Of a DNA stretch of 64,000 nt, positions 21,501 through 33,309 are shown piece after piece. The notes under the pieces are model-generated. The model did not search any database and was not told where the DNA came from. It worked only from the letters and a program-made list of their open reading frames with translations. The stretch lies in assembly GCA_032622095.1 (NCBI GenBank), contig CP136066.1:151976224-152040223 (forward strand), written 5' to 3'. The first letter of the stretch is position 1. Each line of letters begins with the position of its first letter. This DNA comes from Siphonodentalium dalli (Eukaryota; Mollusca; Scaphopoda; Gadilida; Siphonodentaliidae). The position numbers and the translations under genes are program-made.

Positions 21501-24500
21501 ATATTGAGAAGTGGCTGGATGGGAAGATCACCAGATGTACAGTTTGTTATCCACATTAGATAACCAAATCTGAAAAATACGCAGATAGAGAGATCATTCT
21601 GAAAGCTAGTATACGCATCGACCGAATACCTTTGTAGTTTATCACGCAAGATGACGCTCAGATCCCATATGTAGCATCTGAATTATACCATAAGCTACCA
21701 CGAATGAAGCTCGCCAAGAATAAGGATAAGAATTCCCAGCTTTCGAGACAAACACGTGAGCTTGACACCGGCATATGTGTTGTTTGAAACATTCCGATTA
21801 GTGGGACCCTTCTACCAAGAAGTGTAGAAAACTGTGTTGGAGTGGGCGAGATAGATTAATGTGACGAGACGGATGCTGATCCAGATAGTGCTGAATGTGG
21901 CAAATCATAATAAGCTCAGGTACTGTTGTTTTGATTCTTGGAAGTCATAATATGACTATTCGGCGCACCCATATACGGTTACGGCCATTATGGGCGCTTA
22001 GTGGAGAATGGATTTCTAAATACCACATCGCGATTATTGTGGGTTTTCATCCTTCCAGAAGGCGACGACCTATGTTGGAACTAATAGATGGCTTATGTAC
22101 CGTTTCGTCCAATGCATACATATTGATATTATGACAAAAAGTTGAAATTAGTATGTGACAATTTCGACTTCTTTTCAATTTCTGGCCGCCAGTTTGGCAG
22201 TCATCTTGATTGTGAGAGTTGGCCAAACTCAAATGAATACTTCATATCAATGTTCCATATGAATACTTCATATCAATGTTCCATATGGGTAGAATTCGCG
22301 TAACAATAACGCCCATAGTAAGAAAGTAAAGGAATGTAAGCTTGTTTTCAAAGTTCGGACGCCATTTTGGCCGCCATCTTCGATTTGGAAAACAATTTCC
22401 TTCATCAGATGCAAGGTAATTACTTCACCTCAGTATTTACAACTTAACTGTCAGCATGTGTGGAGTTTTCTCGGCAATAATGCCCAATGATGTGAACATG
22501 AGGGAATTTTGTTAATTTTTCAAAATTTGTCGGCCATTTTGGATTTGGGGGACTTTTATTTGGATGCAATATAAGGACAGTTATTCGACTAAGTGTTCCC
22601 AACTCACAATAGTAAGCAGGTGTGGGGTTGTCGTGACAATAACTTTCACTGATGTTAAAATCAGCGATTTTCGGCGATTTTTCTATTTCTGGTGGCCATT
22701 TTGGCCGCCATCTTGGATTTGGGTGAATATTCCTCAACTCAGGTATAAGAGGAATCATAGCCCGAGTATTTCCTGCACATATATAATCATGGCTGGAGTA
22801 ATAATAGCAATAACACTCATTGATTCGAAACAGACATTGCGTTATTAGCGTCGTTTTGGCTTTGACCGGATTATACCGGCATTTGGGAAAACGTGATATC
22901 GGACAAAAATATCCGTCAAGGAATATATATTATGGTCCCCGTGTGTTGGCCAATGACTCTTCTAGACGATAAATGTATAAAATCGCGTCAAGGTGCCAAT
23001 ATTTTCCCACAGAGACAAACGAAAGGTGGTGAAATGTCCGAAAAATAGCAAATTTTCACATTTCGGCGGCCATCTTGGCTGCCATATTGGATTTTTGTGT
23101 CGGATTTTTGGCTAATTTGTAAGGGTTGTATATTACCATAACGAATCGAACGGAAAACAAGACCGCATATGACATCATCTTTACTATAACGGCGATCAAA
23201 AGACCTGGTGCATATAAAAAAAATGGCCGCCATGATGGACGCCATCTTGTCTGGAGTCTCTGCGGCCACTTTTTTTTCTTGTTAACAAGTGAAAAAAAAT
23301 TAGAGGAGACCTTAAGGAAGAAAATTAGTGGGGTGAAGTTAAGTCCTGGGGGGGGGGGGGGGTGCAGAGGTCTACCAATATCTCCTGGACTATCCGGATG
23401 TATACTGCTTAGCTGTTCGGACACATTTCTGGTTTCACCCGATGCGAGTTATTTTAGGAAATTGTAGTAAAAAGAATAATAATATCCTATTCACACAATA
23501 TAACACACACGGTGACATCCAATGTTTTTCTGGGGATATTTTCCAAAATTAGTAATATAACCAATACATCAGGTATCATTTGTAGACGCTGTAATTTAAT
23601 TTCGGTAAATATATAATAAACTGTTTTACGCTAAATATTACGACAGATAAAAAAAAACGGAACGACCGTAAACAGGTAGCGGAAACAACTTCGATAAGAA
23701 AGTATTAATCAACGATGTCTGACGTTGCATATCGTCTACTAGATACATATTACTCCGACGCCATCAATTTACTGAAGCTTATGCGGAGGTCCAGGTAGAG
23801 TAACTTTATAACTCTGTGGTGACTCCAATAGCGTTCTTTAACACCTGTGCAAGCACACACCAGATCGGGGTGTATACACTGGCCAGCCATTAAACAGACC
23901 AAAACCGCCCGGCCAAAGCCGGATATAAATCCAAAATAAATTGTTATATTTATGTTTCATGTATGATCTGTAGAGAGCGGAGGTCCATCTAAGTTTCAAA
24001 GAAATTGTCCTCCAATCCATTATTTATTATGTATTATTTATGCATTGTACTAATACAAATATGTTTAAATCAAAATAGACTAAACTCACAAGTTAGCGTA
24101 TACCCACATGCAAGCCCCCCCCCCCCCCCCCCCACCTCCCCGTTGGGCCTTAATTGAACATCACATGCCTGGATGGTAGGCTATTCTGACTTCATCGGCA
24201 GTCTTCAGCGGGAAGGAAAACATAAACCATTGGGCCGACCATGGTTCGGCCAGGTGTGAGAAAAGTATTTAATCTCCACATGAAATTTGCAGTCATAGCA
24301 CCTGGACCGGTCACAAGTTTGCCAAGTGTTGGGAATTTCAAATCTGGCACCTGCTAAGGTTGGAAATTTTCAACTAATGATAATTTCAATCAAACAAATA
24401 TAGACCGAAGTAGTAAAAATGTCTAACTGCTGGTTTAAAAACAACAAATTCCCCACTCATAAATTGTTGGAGCATCAAACCAGGAGTACAATTTAGACCT

Positions 24501-27500
24501 CTTGTTGTTGTTAAATTTCCAACTAATGTGGTGCCCCAGTTATACAATTTGCAAATATATGGATATTGCATATTTTTTTCAATTTCGGCGTTTTGATTTC
24601 TGGCATAGTTACACAGACCTTATATACGGCCAATGTAAATGACCATGCATTCAAATCACACTTTCACACTTGAACTAAAAATTGTTAGCACCATAAGACG
24701 ATGATTGTGTTATCGATTGGTACGGCAACCGATTGTCCCAAAACGCGACATACCGATACGCCGGTAATGTCTTGTCGTTACAAAAGAACGAATGATTGTG
24801 TGTGTATATCCACTGCATAATACACAAGCTTCGTAAATCTCGCCACAGACCTTTCTGGACTGTTTTAAGGGTTAACTTTAGAACATAAATTTCAGGTGCA
24901 CTGGGAGCGTAGCAAGAGGGAGAACTATATATTGTCAGCATTCTCTGTCATGGCAGTATGCTATTTCGAATCAGATATTTCAGCAATAAACCATTTTATT
25001 ATATAGTTTCAATGTCAGAACAAACAAGGGTAATTTTAACCGGCAAACCTCGGTGATTTCCGTCCGCAAATATTTCTGCAAGAAATAATCCGAGAAGTTG
25101 CGATTGGGGTAATTATGTGAAAACAGCAAGACTATCTCTTTTCGGATCATTCCACTAAAAAATCCAGTACTCCCCTTTGGTGTATTTGTAATTGTTTCTT
25201 TTAGCTTTCATTCCATTCTATCTATATAGTATAATCGTGTATTTTAAAGGTACTCAATCCGATCAGACGGTCCCCATACCAGTAGGATACAACAACAAGA
25301 ACTACATTTCTTCAAAATACGCTTTAGTTATTTGAATCGATTTATTGCAACAAAATAATGCTACACTGTCAACTATGGCATCAAATTTCCCAATTTTTTT
25401 TATTTATCAACATTTTGTTCAACGAAATTTGACCGTATCATATCACTTGACTTTAGAGTTATCCATCTTCGTCCGCAATTTTGTTTGAGATCCTCCGTTT
25501 GACCACGTGTTTCTGGGCCACATATTATTACACATCTCGAGAAATAACAAATTTCTAAAATCAATATTTGATCACTGAGCTTTGATGGGTAGGTTCATCG
25601 ACTCGAATCAAATATTATTTTTACCCCCGAAGCCAAAGAAATAGTAATTTAGGAGGGTCTGATCGGATTGAGTACCGTTAAGTACATGCTGTCTAGTGGA
25701 TGGACTATGTTGAGTATACTTGATATAATGTAACTCTATTTGGATGTATTTGGTATGTAACTCTATTCGAATGTACTTTGTATGTGTAGCTCTATCTGAA
25801 TGTACTTGGTATATGTAATTATATTTGAACTCTGGTTGAATGGTCATTTCAGCTTTGATAGAGTGGCGAAAATGGGCGTCATCGAAAGATTCGTCACAAA
25901 TTTCAACGGAGACCACCCCTGCCAAAATCTACAGTTTTACGCATGGACGAAGCACATTTTTGCAGAACCTAAGGTGAGCATGACTGATTTGTTTCTTTAT
26001 GGTCAGTTCATACACTGGCAAATTTGCCAGGCAATCTTTTGCAGGATGTTGTTTTGTAAAGAAAGTCACAATGTGCCATAATCGGAATGCAAAAATGCTA
26101 ATAAATTGCATCTGCACCACAGCTAACTATATATGCGAAGTTAAAACTATGTTGTTCCACGAGTAGCGATGCTATCGAATTTTGCCTGTAAATAACAAGC
26201 AATTATCTCGTAAGAATCAATAGATAGATTGCATCCGGGTCGTGCTGGAATTTGACCCAAATAGACCGAATGTAAGGAAGCATAATACTGCGACCTCTCC
26301 ATGTATGGCGGCAAACGCGATCAGGTTACTACGTTTTCAGGTTTTCGCAATTTTGGACCATGAACCAATCTATTGAACAGGAAACATTGAGTGCGCGTCA
26401 ATAAACAGACAGGACAGTCACAAAAACTATGGCAGACCACATATAATAGAGCTATGTTAATTCAGTATGCAATGTTATCAACAAAATCTTTTATTAAATA
26501 TCCAGTAAAATCATACAGGCAAAAACTTAAAAGTTGACGAAATTCGCACCTTAGACTGGTACTTGTCTCAATTGAACAAATCGCCCGATTCTGATCGACG
26601 ATCGAGTAACCTGACACTTTTTGTTCAAGTGCGGCAATCAAAATGACCAGTCTGTTCCCTTATAAATTTCAAATTGCACGTGAACACTATTTACCCGTAA
26701 AATATAGTCCCCTTCTAAAAATTTTAGGCAAATAAGGTCCCTGACTGTGTCTGGTCAAACATAACCTTTTCCCTTGGGCGACTTCCAGACTGTCTTCCAC
26801 AAACTGTCTTATTATGGTGCGATTTTTGTCGCGACCATACTGTAGAACCCAAACTCACGTAAATGCATTTGTTCGGGGACTATATTGTTTGATCGCCGGC
26901 TAAATTTTCAGCTCATGTTGAGCACCGAATAATGATAGTCGGGGACAAAATCGTCAAAATGCATGTGAATGGACGCGTGAAATAGTCCGGGACCACAAAA
27001 TGAAATTTCCCCATTGATCATACATTCTTAGAAGAAATGTGTATAAATTCTACACAACATGTGTTACATTTTATATTACACAAAATTGTGTAGAAAACAT
27101 AACATATATGTGTTGGTGAAATTTCCTCAACTTTGAATATATGAGTGAATATGTGAGTGTATCATAATTATTAGACGGGATGTGTTCTGTTGGAGACTCA
27201 TAAAGGCTACCATAGAACAAAAATTGGCAGCAACTTAAATTTTTTTTATCCACTGTGTTTGTGTCAAAACTGAACAGCACATAATTGTGTAGCACAGTTT
27301 TAAAGCTACTGCCAGTTTTAATATGGTAGCTTTTGCGCGTTTTTGTCTCAAATATAACATATATCAACTGTTAACTATAATATACTCACATATAATCACT
27401 CATATTCAATGTTGAGAAAATTCCACCGACTAATATATGTTACGTGTCACTTCTACACAATTTTGTTCACGATAAAAGGTAACACATATTGTGTAGAATA

Positions 27501-30500
27501 TATACACACTTGTTCTAAGAGTGTACATGCATGGTATATTAAAACTTACCCCAGGAAACAATTGGGGTGCTGTACATAGCCGAGGGATTTAAGTTTACCT
27601 CTGATATTGGAATGATACCGTCTCAGCATTGGTTCCGCAACGAAACCATACCCAGCCCCACATGAATAAAGATCCACACACTGTCCGATTTGACTCCAAT
27701 TAGTCAAACTTCCCTATAAGGCAAATAATGTTCAACTTACCAGACACAAGCAAGTTACTTGCAATTACCGTTATTTGTATGGCAGACACAGACACAATCC
27801 AAAATCATCCACCAGTTTCCCGTTGAAATCGCACAAAACGTCTCATTATTGTACTTACGGCTTTTGTGAAACGAAAGCGTGGGTGCTATTGCAGAGACGA
27901 GCATATGATTTTTTGGCAAAAATTCAATGTCCCCCCTTTTTTTTTGGAAAACCAATATGTGATCATTTTTAAAAAAAATGGTCCAACAATACTGTCCAGT
28001 CTCTTGGCCGTAATAGCGGACACAGTCTTTTTCGGTTACTTTCTTTCGCCGTTATCAACTGTCGCTAGCTGCACGTGGTTGACCAATGTAACAGCAAGAC
28101 AGTCAATGATGGTTGAGTCGCCTACCTCACTGTAAAGACAGATACGAACCACATAGAGGAATGTGGTTCTGAAGACAACGACAGTCAGTTCTTGTCAAAA
28201 GCACATGCAACAAACTAGTAGTTCTAAATTATAAACAGTGACGTAGATAGAGGGTGGCGGCTGTGCCATTGTCCACCTTGACATTTATAATTACGCACCC
28301 TTGACCAACCCCTATACCAAAGGGGTGAAGGGAGGACCACTCGGTCCTTCCGACCATCCCGGAGATAGCCACATCAAATACATTCATCACAATCCCGATA
28401 CCTCTCCCCCGCCCACAACAAGACCAAACTCCTCAAGTATTTGATAATAGTGTTGGTAGAAGCACAAAATGGGCAAAGGTGAGGAGCTCCTTGAATAAAT
28501 ATATGTTTAACAAAAGTTTTGATGAAATCTTTAGATGGAAAGGTGTTAACTGGCTCTGCCCCTTGTTGATGCGTCGGTCCCATTGTAACAATCTAAATTC
28601 TAACCATCCAAGGGCCATTTACACCAAACGTCAAGATTAATCAACCAGGTTGTTCCAGAGAAGATGTTTTAATTCTAATGAGTTACAGCAATTTCACGGA
28701 AGAGACAGGTGTTAAGTCACCTAACTTGGCCCCTTCTTGATCGGTTGATCCCGTTTGAATACATTACTATGGAGGGAGATGGTTATGTGTCCCCGGTGTT
28801 GAGTGGTTTGCTTATTGCACACTCTTTACACACTGTATGTCTAATTGTGTGACCACGCTGCCCTTTCTGCTATTTTACAGGTTGAACCTACTCTAGCCAT
28901 CATCATACTTGGTACAACCATATTGACCTGTATAATCGGCATTGTAGTATTTCTTGAAAGACTTATCAAAACGGAAGGTAAGGATTTTAGATCGATTAAA
29001 TAATAGTATATTGGCTCTGTAAAGGTACTCAGTCCGATTCAATGGTCGACATATCAGATTCCAACAATAATAACCTTTTTTGAAATGCCGCTTCAGTTAT
29101 CACAATCGATTAATTGCCCAAAAACAGTGTTAACCACAGTCAACTGTAGTATAAAATTGCACAAACCCTGTTATTTATCAACATTTTGCTGGTTTGTCAA
29201 ATATCTGACACATAAAAAATATATCCGTAATTGGGTCCAAAACCGTCTTCTCGTCGACTCTTTACTGGGCCACTAAAACTTATCGGTGGTGAAAAATAAT
29301 AGATTTCAAAAATCGATATCTGATCACTCTCAGCTTCGATAGGTGGGTTCGTCGATTCGAATCAAATATTTTTTACCCCCGACGCCAAGGAAATGGTAAT
29401 TTGCGAGCGTTAATTCGGATTATACATCTTTAAAGGGACACAATACATTCGAAGTGGGTTCATGCGAAATAACATAAAGTATGTAATACAACTAACACCA
29501 GGTACATGAACAAATTGGCTTTGTCTTATGTTCATTATTGATAACTATAAAAAAATATGATATTCACAATGTCAAAGCTACTGTTGTGTAAGCATTACTG
29601 TTACAGTGGCATTACCGGTAACAGTACAATAGTACAATTAGTACAATGAAATACCAGAGTTTAATCAAAACTTGACTGTACACATTGGAATACGTCTACT
29701 CGTTTAAATATATTCTGAAAATCATATTCAGACTATAAAATATGTGATCTAATTACACGATGCGGGATGTTAGTCGATAAATCACTTTAAAGTTTTGTTT
29801 ACATATAACGAATGGTTTCATCACGCGAACTTTTTTTATTGGGGAATATCAATAATGTATATTTAGATATTTCACCATTTCTATTTCACATATTCTTAGT
29901 GGTGATGTTTTTATAGACTTTTACATTTTTTGCACATTTACCAACCATGTGTCTTGAGTCCCTTTAACAGGCAACGAATATGTCGGAGCGTAAACATCTT
30001 GCTGTCATATAAGTGCTCGTAATCGTAAAGGTTTAAGACTCTGCTCGGCAAATCCGCGAATCGCTTTGCCTATTAACCCCCTCCCATTAGGAGGAGGGGT
30101 GTAAATGTTTTTGCAGTAAGTTATTTGCCGGGTCGGGTGGGTGATCGAAACTGCCAAGTACATATTGTTTCACCCTCTCATGCTGGAGAATTAAAAATCC
30201 CATATATACTATATAGGCTATGCAACATATCTAAACTGATCATAACTGCAAAAAATGTCATATTCATGTTTACTGCGCCCTCATAGGCCTTAGTCGAGAT
30301 GAGATTCAGCCATGGCATGTTGTATATGAGACAGTAATGTGAAAAAAACTTGTTTCCGTCACCCTTCGAAATTAACTGGGCATGGACATATTTTAGAAAA
30401 AAACTTAGTGAGATCTGGAACTATATATTTTCATCAAAATAATAAGTAAAAATAGACTGGAGACCAATGTGGAATCTTCAACAATCTTGTGAATAAAACA

Positions 30501-32854
30501 GTTTAGGAAATGTATAACTGAAACAAATTAGGTTTTTATAGAAACTTCGAGTCTTGTAAAATAAAAAGCTTTAAAATGTAAAACTGTGTACAATAGACTA
30601 TATCTTTATTGATAGGACTTAGCATGATATTATCAAACAACCACTGATATATCAAAGAGATTGCAATTCAACAGTCTTGTAAACATAAACAAGTGTTGAG
30701 AAATGTAAAACTGAAAGAAATATACTTCTCCTGATGTAACTATAAGACCTCCGATTCTCCCTCTAAACCTAAATCATTGTGTGAATGCATGGTAAAAGAG
30801 CGAGCAACTATCTCAAACATTAATGTGACTAACAAAATAAAATATTTTATAATCAATGGATCGAGCCAATAAGTGATCTATTTGCATGTTTACGAACTCA
30901 GATGACTAAATATGTTGATCTCACACAACACCTCAAGTATCCGAGTCTGATAAAGTGACTGCTTTTCATTTAGTATAATAGTAGTTGCCCCATTAGATAA
31001 ACACAAGTGGTATGGAATAATGCTAGGTAATAGGCTGGTTGACAAACTAATCAGGAAATAGTTAGAAATTATGGATTTGTGTGTATCCTTCACAATGATA
31101 TAGACTTGCATACATCAGCAATTGATCAAATAGTATTTCCAATTGCAGCCTGATAGATGCCATTTTATTTATGGGTATCTAAATTCAAAATATGTCAACT
31201 CTAGTGGTATATCCTTCATGTAAGAATACACGAAACCACGCACTCCATTCTCCAGTTTTTTTTTGCAGGTTGAGGGCGGTGGGACCCCAAAATTGCCAGA
31301 TGAAAAAACAACGACATACCTTCCTGTAAATTGTTTTACACCCCCCCTACTTCAATCACTATTTTGGTGAGAAATTATATGCAATTGTCCGTTTCGTCGA
31401 AATTAATTGGTCCGAATCAATCTCAGACCAAGGTGAAATTATATTTGTACGGATGGAACATCTTCGGAAATTAATACCAGATATACCTTGTATATTTCGT
31501 CTATGTGGTCGGTGGTAGTGCAACGTCATTGGTTCGACAGATGTATATGACATTATATGGGGGAAATCGTGTAGGACTCTCTCTGTGTCTAAACTGCGCG
31601 CATTTCACAAGCTGAATTCGACATAACTATTGTGACTAATGAGCATTGGTCATACACTAATTATGCACCCAGAATCAGGAGCACTGATATGGCTATTTAC
31701 TGCTACTTAGAGCAAATTATGAAAATCTCATGCTTCTTTACATGACATCCATGAATAATTTTCAACATGACACCATGAAGCAAGTGTTCCTCACATTATA
31801 CATACAAATGGATATTATGTTATTTTTATATGAAAACCAGCAGCCATATATCCACACGATTGGTCTATTTGATGTTCTAGCTGGTCGTGATAAAATCATC
31901 TATATTCAGATAATACCGCAGGTAATTGGATGTTACTGAAGGGAATACAATTTATTTTATCAGTATTAAACGATAATTTATTACCAGCAAACCACTGACT
32001 CAAGCATCACAGTTCGACAGTAGCTTTATTATATAAGTTGTGTACATATCTAATAGAATAATGCATTTGTGTCATATGCAAACAGTTTAGGATCACTGGA
32101 CTAATTTCAATAATTGCTTAATTTCCATTAATGGCAAACAATAACAATTGCTAAGTTCTTGCCAAGTTCAACATTTCCTTCAACAAGTCCTTCAATCTTG
32201 CAATTATTTATAATTTAATAATGTTCTCTTTTAGGACAAATTGCACATAGCAGACAGGGACAAGAAGAGACATCACAGACTGGAACAGGAACTCAAACAG
32301 CAGACATCATCACCAAATGCACATCTACCCAACATACGACATACACAAAGGACAATTACGCACAAGCTACAGCCCCTTTCACCCGAACAAAAGAAACACA
32401 GTGCACAACATACACACATGACGCAGAAACATCCACTGACATACACGCACACAAGAACGCACAAACACAACATTATCCAAGAATGCATAACTCCGAAACA
32501 CAGACACGCACCTTCACGAGAAATAGACAGATTCAGACTCTCAGAAACACACATACCAAAGACACACAAACCCTACAACATTCGACAAGAAACGCATACA
32601 CCCAATACACACCTTCATTGATTGACACCACATCATATATCATAAACACTATTACAGAAACTAACTCTACATCTACATCACATGACACTATCAAATACGA
32701 CACAAACCACAGCATCACACCAGCACACACTGGACCTGATCCAGACATCTGGCAGGTTCAGTCCGTTTTCAGGAAAGGTCGCCTGTGGTCGGAAATAACG
32801 GAAGAAGATGTCCCAGAGGGATTCTGGACTGCGACGCTTGTTTTCAAGGACTAG
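15467..32854 (+). CDS. Unrecognised two-pass membrane protein, four coding exons (about 315 aa)
   Basis: Exons 15467-15576, 25853-25973, 28881-28977 and 32235-32854 join in frame (phases 2, 0, 1) with consensus splice sites. Exon 1: Met (AAG before ATG), then a hydrophobic segment at about residues 7-32. Exon 2: a polar loop (about 33-80) with Cys37 created by the splice (TG|C) and Cys60 (HPCQNLQFYAW). Exon 3: second membrane segment, about 81-105 (TLAIIILGTTILTCIIGIVV), then basic/acidic FLERLIKTE. Exon 4: a 205-residue tail, very rich in Thr, His, Gln and Asn, ending in a more ordered stretch (SVFRKGRLWSEITEEDVPEGFW). With two segments, both ends would face the same side, probably the cytosol. 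I recognise no family. Middle exons between 1 and 2 could be missing. Introns of 10.3, 2.9 and 3.3 kb hold a giant palindrome and several MITEs. Exons 3-4 are the firmest, exon 1 the least. Confidence 0.55.
15600..15656. repeat. AT-only simple repeat
   Basis: TATTAATATA-type repeats just after exon 1 of the two-TM gene. Confidence 0.7.
16098..16319. mobile_element. TTAA MITE, family A, copy 4 (internally deleted, self-inverted)
   Basis: Starts AGGTACTAAATCCGATCAG after a mutated TTAA and ends TGATTGAGTACAT-TTAA at 16316-16319. The left half and right half are inverted copies of the family's left end (CCCATATCATCAAG ... CTTGATGATATGGGG), about 220 bp, so the original right half has been replaced. 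Confidence 0.8.
16320..16733. repeat. Degenerate tandem units of about 170 bp
   Basis: Blocks such as TTTCACGCGACATGCATCGGAATGC at 16360, a similar ACGCGACAAGTATCGGCATG at 16525 and TACGCAGCATATCAGAATGC at 17110 recur. Low identity, no ORF. Confidence 0.4.
16734..17065. mobile_element. TTAA MITE, family A, copy 5 (right-end palindrome)
   Basis: TTAA at 16734-16737 and 17062-17065. Both halves are the family's right end in opposite orientations (ATTTGATTCGAGTTGAGG ... CCTCGACTCGAATCAAAT), 332 bp. With copy 4 it gives the two reciprocal self-inverted derivatives of one parent element. Confidence 0.85.
17158..17590. repeat. Minisatellite, unit about 27-30 bp
   Basis: Roughly 14 degenerate units of ACCATATTTTAATTAACCCTCATGGG, interrupted by a G13 and a C10 run. 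Lies in intron 1 of the two-TM gene. Confidence 0.75.
17591..18314. other. Intron sequence, no recognised feature
   Basis: AT-rich; no exon with good splice sites, no clear repeat. Confidence 0.45.
18318..23392. mobile_element. Giant palindromic element 1 (5.1 kb), TAGT TIR, TSD TCC
   Basis: The outer ends are TAGTCCAGGAGATATTGG and its inverse, each followed outward by TCC (18315-18317, 23393-23395). The outer 1.2 kb of each arm is nearly identical, including mirrored C/G runs (18347-18363, 23349-23362) and mirrored open frames. Further in, the arms stay alignable but diverged: for example 19980 pairs with 21690, 20355 with 21270 and 20500 with 21120, almost to the centre at 20855. The arms contain AAGATGGCNGCCAAAATGG modules. 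I see no transposase; the matching frames in both arms reflect symmetry. It lies in intron 1 of the two-TM gene. The family is unknown to me. Confidence 0.8.
23396..25243. other. Intron sequence with a poly-C tract
   Basis: C19 at 24115-24133. No supported exon; the minus-strand ORFs at 23838, 24386 and 24675 have no splice context on the coding strand of the surrounding gene. Confidence 0.4.
25244..25681 (+). mobile_element. TTAA MITE, family A, copy 6 (best-preserved)
   Basis: TTAA at 25244-25247 and 25678-25681. The TIRs AGGTACTCAATCCGATC and GATCGGATTGAGTACC are exact inverses. Length 438 bp. This is the best reference copy for the family. It ends 171 bp before exon 2 of the two-TM gene. 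Confidence 0.9.
25715..25832. repeat. Tandem repeat, about 4 x 28 bp, next to exon 2
   Basis: TGTAACTCTATTTGGATGTA recurs with changes four times, the last unit ending 20 bp before the exon 2 acceptor. Confidence 0.7.
25853..25973 (+). CDS. Two-TM protein, exon 2 (loop)
   Basis: Acceptor TGGTCATTTCAG, donor AAG|GTGAGC. 40 full codons, FDRVAKMGVIERF to HIFAEPK, with one Cys and several aromatics. Takes phase 2, leaves phase 0. Confidence 0.6.
25974..27020. other. Intron 2 sequence, no recognised feature
   Basis: No clear repeat or extra exon. The frame continuing past the exon 2 donor to 26081 is intron read-through. Confidence 0.45.
27023..27523. mobile_element. TA-flanked palindromic MITE, 501 bp
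   Basis: TA at 27021-27022 and 27524-27525. Ends CATTCTTAGAAGAAATG and its inverse CTTGTTCTAAGAGTG. The arms remain complementary for more than 120 bp (ATTCTACACAACATGTG ... TATTGTGTAGAAT) and less well to the centre near 27275. TA duplication suggests Tc1/mariner type. Confidence 0.75.
27526..28880. other. Intron 2 sequence, no recognised feature
   Basis: Short overlapping ORFs at 27755-28135 and 28374-28618 on both strands; none joins the flanking exons in frame with good splice sites. Confidence 0.4.
28881..28977 (+). CDS. Two-TM protein, exon 3 (membrane segment)
   Basis: Acceptor TGCTATTTTACAG, donor GAAG|GTAAGG. 32 codons coding a clear transmembrane helix followed by FLERLIKTE; leaves phase 1. 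Confidence 0.65.
29019..29433 (+). mobile_element. TTAA MITE, family A, copy 7 (intron 3)
   Basis: Starts AGGTACTCAGTCCGATTC after a mutated GTAA and ends at TTAA 29430-29433. Interior blocks match copy 1 more closely than copy 6 (TGCCGCTTCAGTTATC, ACATTTTGCTGGTTTGTCAAATATC). Confidence 0.8.
29434..32234. other. Intron 3 sequence with one dispersed repeat
   Basis: 31255-31350 (poly-T, GCAGGTTGAGGGCGG, GCCAGATGAAAAAAC) matches 14785-14890. A short hairpin at 30077-30110. Otherwise AT-rich and without supported features. Confidence 0.45.
32235..32854 (+). CDS. Two-TM protein, exon 4 (Thr/His-rich tail and stop)
   Basis: Acceptor TTCTCTTTTAG. Reading continues from exon 3 (G|GA) for 205 codons to TAG at 32852-32854. 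The ACA-rich sequence leaves other frames open too (for example 32241-32621), but only this one joins exon 3 and reaches the Trp-containing, charged C-terminus. Confidence 0.6.
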
Positions 32855-33241
32855 AACTGTGGTAAGTTGACGCAACTTACAAGAGTTAAGACGCTTTTTG
32901 GACTAAATGTTTGCAATATATATTTAGTATTACAATATCAGTTTTTTTTCCAATCAGGAATGATCAATTGCGAAAATTAGCGAGTTTCAAATTCAGCAAA
33001 TAGACTTGTTGAAAATACAGTATGATGAATAAATGTCGGGTTTGAATCAAATTTATAACCGTTTATGTGGACGAATTCAAGTCACTGCATTTTGTTGTTT
33101 CAAAATACAACCCTAGCATGTTTTCGTGATTCCCAGCATACGTCAAAATAATCTCGTGTAGTGAGTTGAACGTTTCCCATACATTCAGTCGGTTCTCAGT
33201 TGATACAGATCAATCTATTTTGCATTGTTTCTTTCTTCTAG

Positions 33242-33309
33242 GTCCAGCACGATATAACTGCGTCGTATTCCAGAGGCTTCTGGGACATCTGCTTCGTCGT
33301 CTGAAATAG
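33242..33309 (+). other. Probable 3'UTR exon of the two-TM gene
   Basis: The coding exon seems to end at 32861 with GTG|GTAAGT, 7 nt after the stop. The next strong acceptor (TTGTTTCTTTCTTCTAG) is at 33241, and the 68-nt exon ends at donor GTATGC. A stop this close to the last junctions is compatible with escape from nonsense-mediated decay only if no later junction lies more than about 50 nt downstream, which I cannot verify. Confidence 0.35.

Noticed and set aside
18862-23424. Several mirrored ORFs of 90-120 codons in both arms of element 1
   Set aside because: They are the same DNA read in opposite arms, contain PNPRWLPKWPPE-like translations of the ATGGCNGCC motif and shift frame between copies; no protein signature.
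28374-28618. Minus-strand ORFs with CPFCAS and similar Cys pairs
   Set aside because: Lie in an intron of the plus-strand gene, no splice sites, frames overlap randomly.
30077-30110. Hairpin CCCCCTCCC/GGAGGAGGGG as RNA terminator or RNA gene
   Set aside because: Short, isolated and in an intron; chance or minor structure.
32241-32621. 126-codon ORF in another frame of the ACA-rich exon
   Set aside because: Starts six bases inside exon 4 but does not join exon 3 in frame; open only because CA-rich sequence lacks stops.
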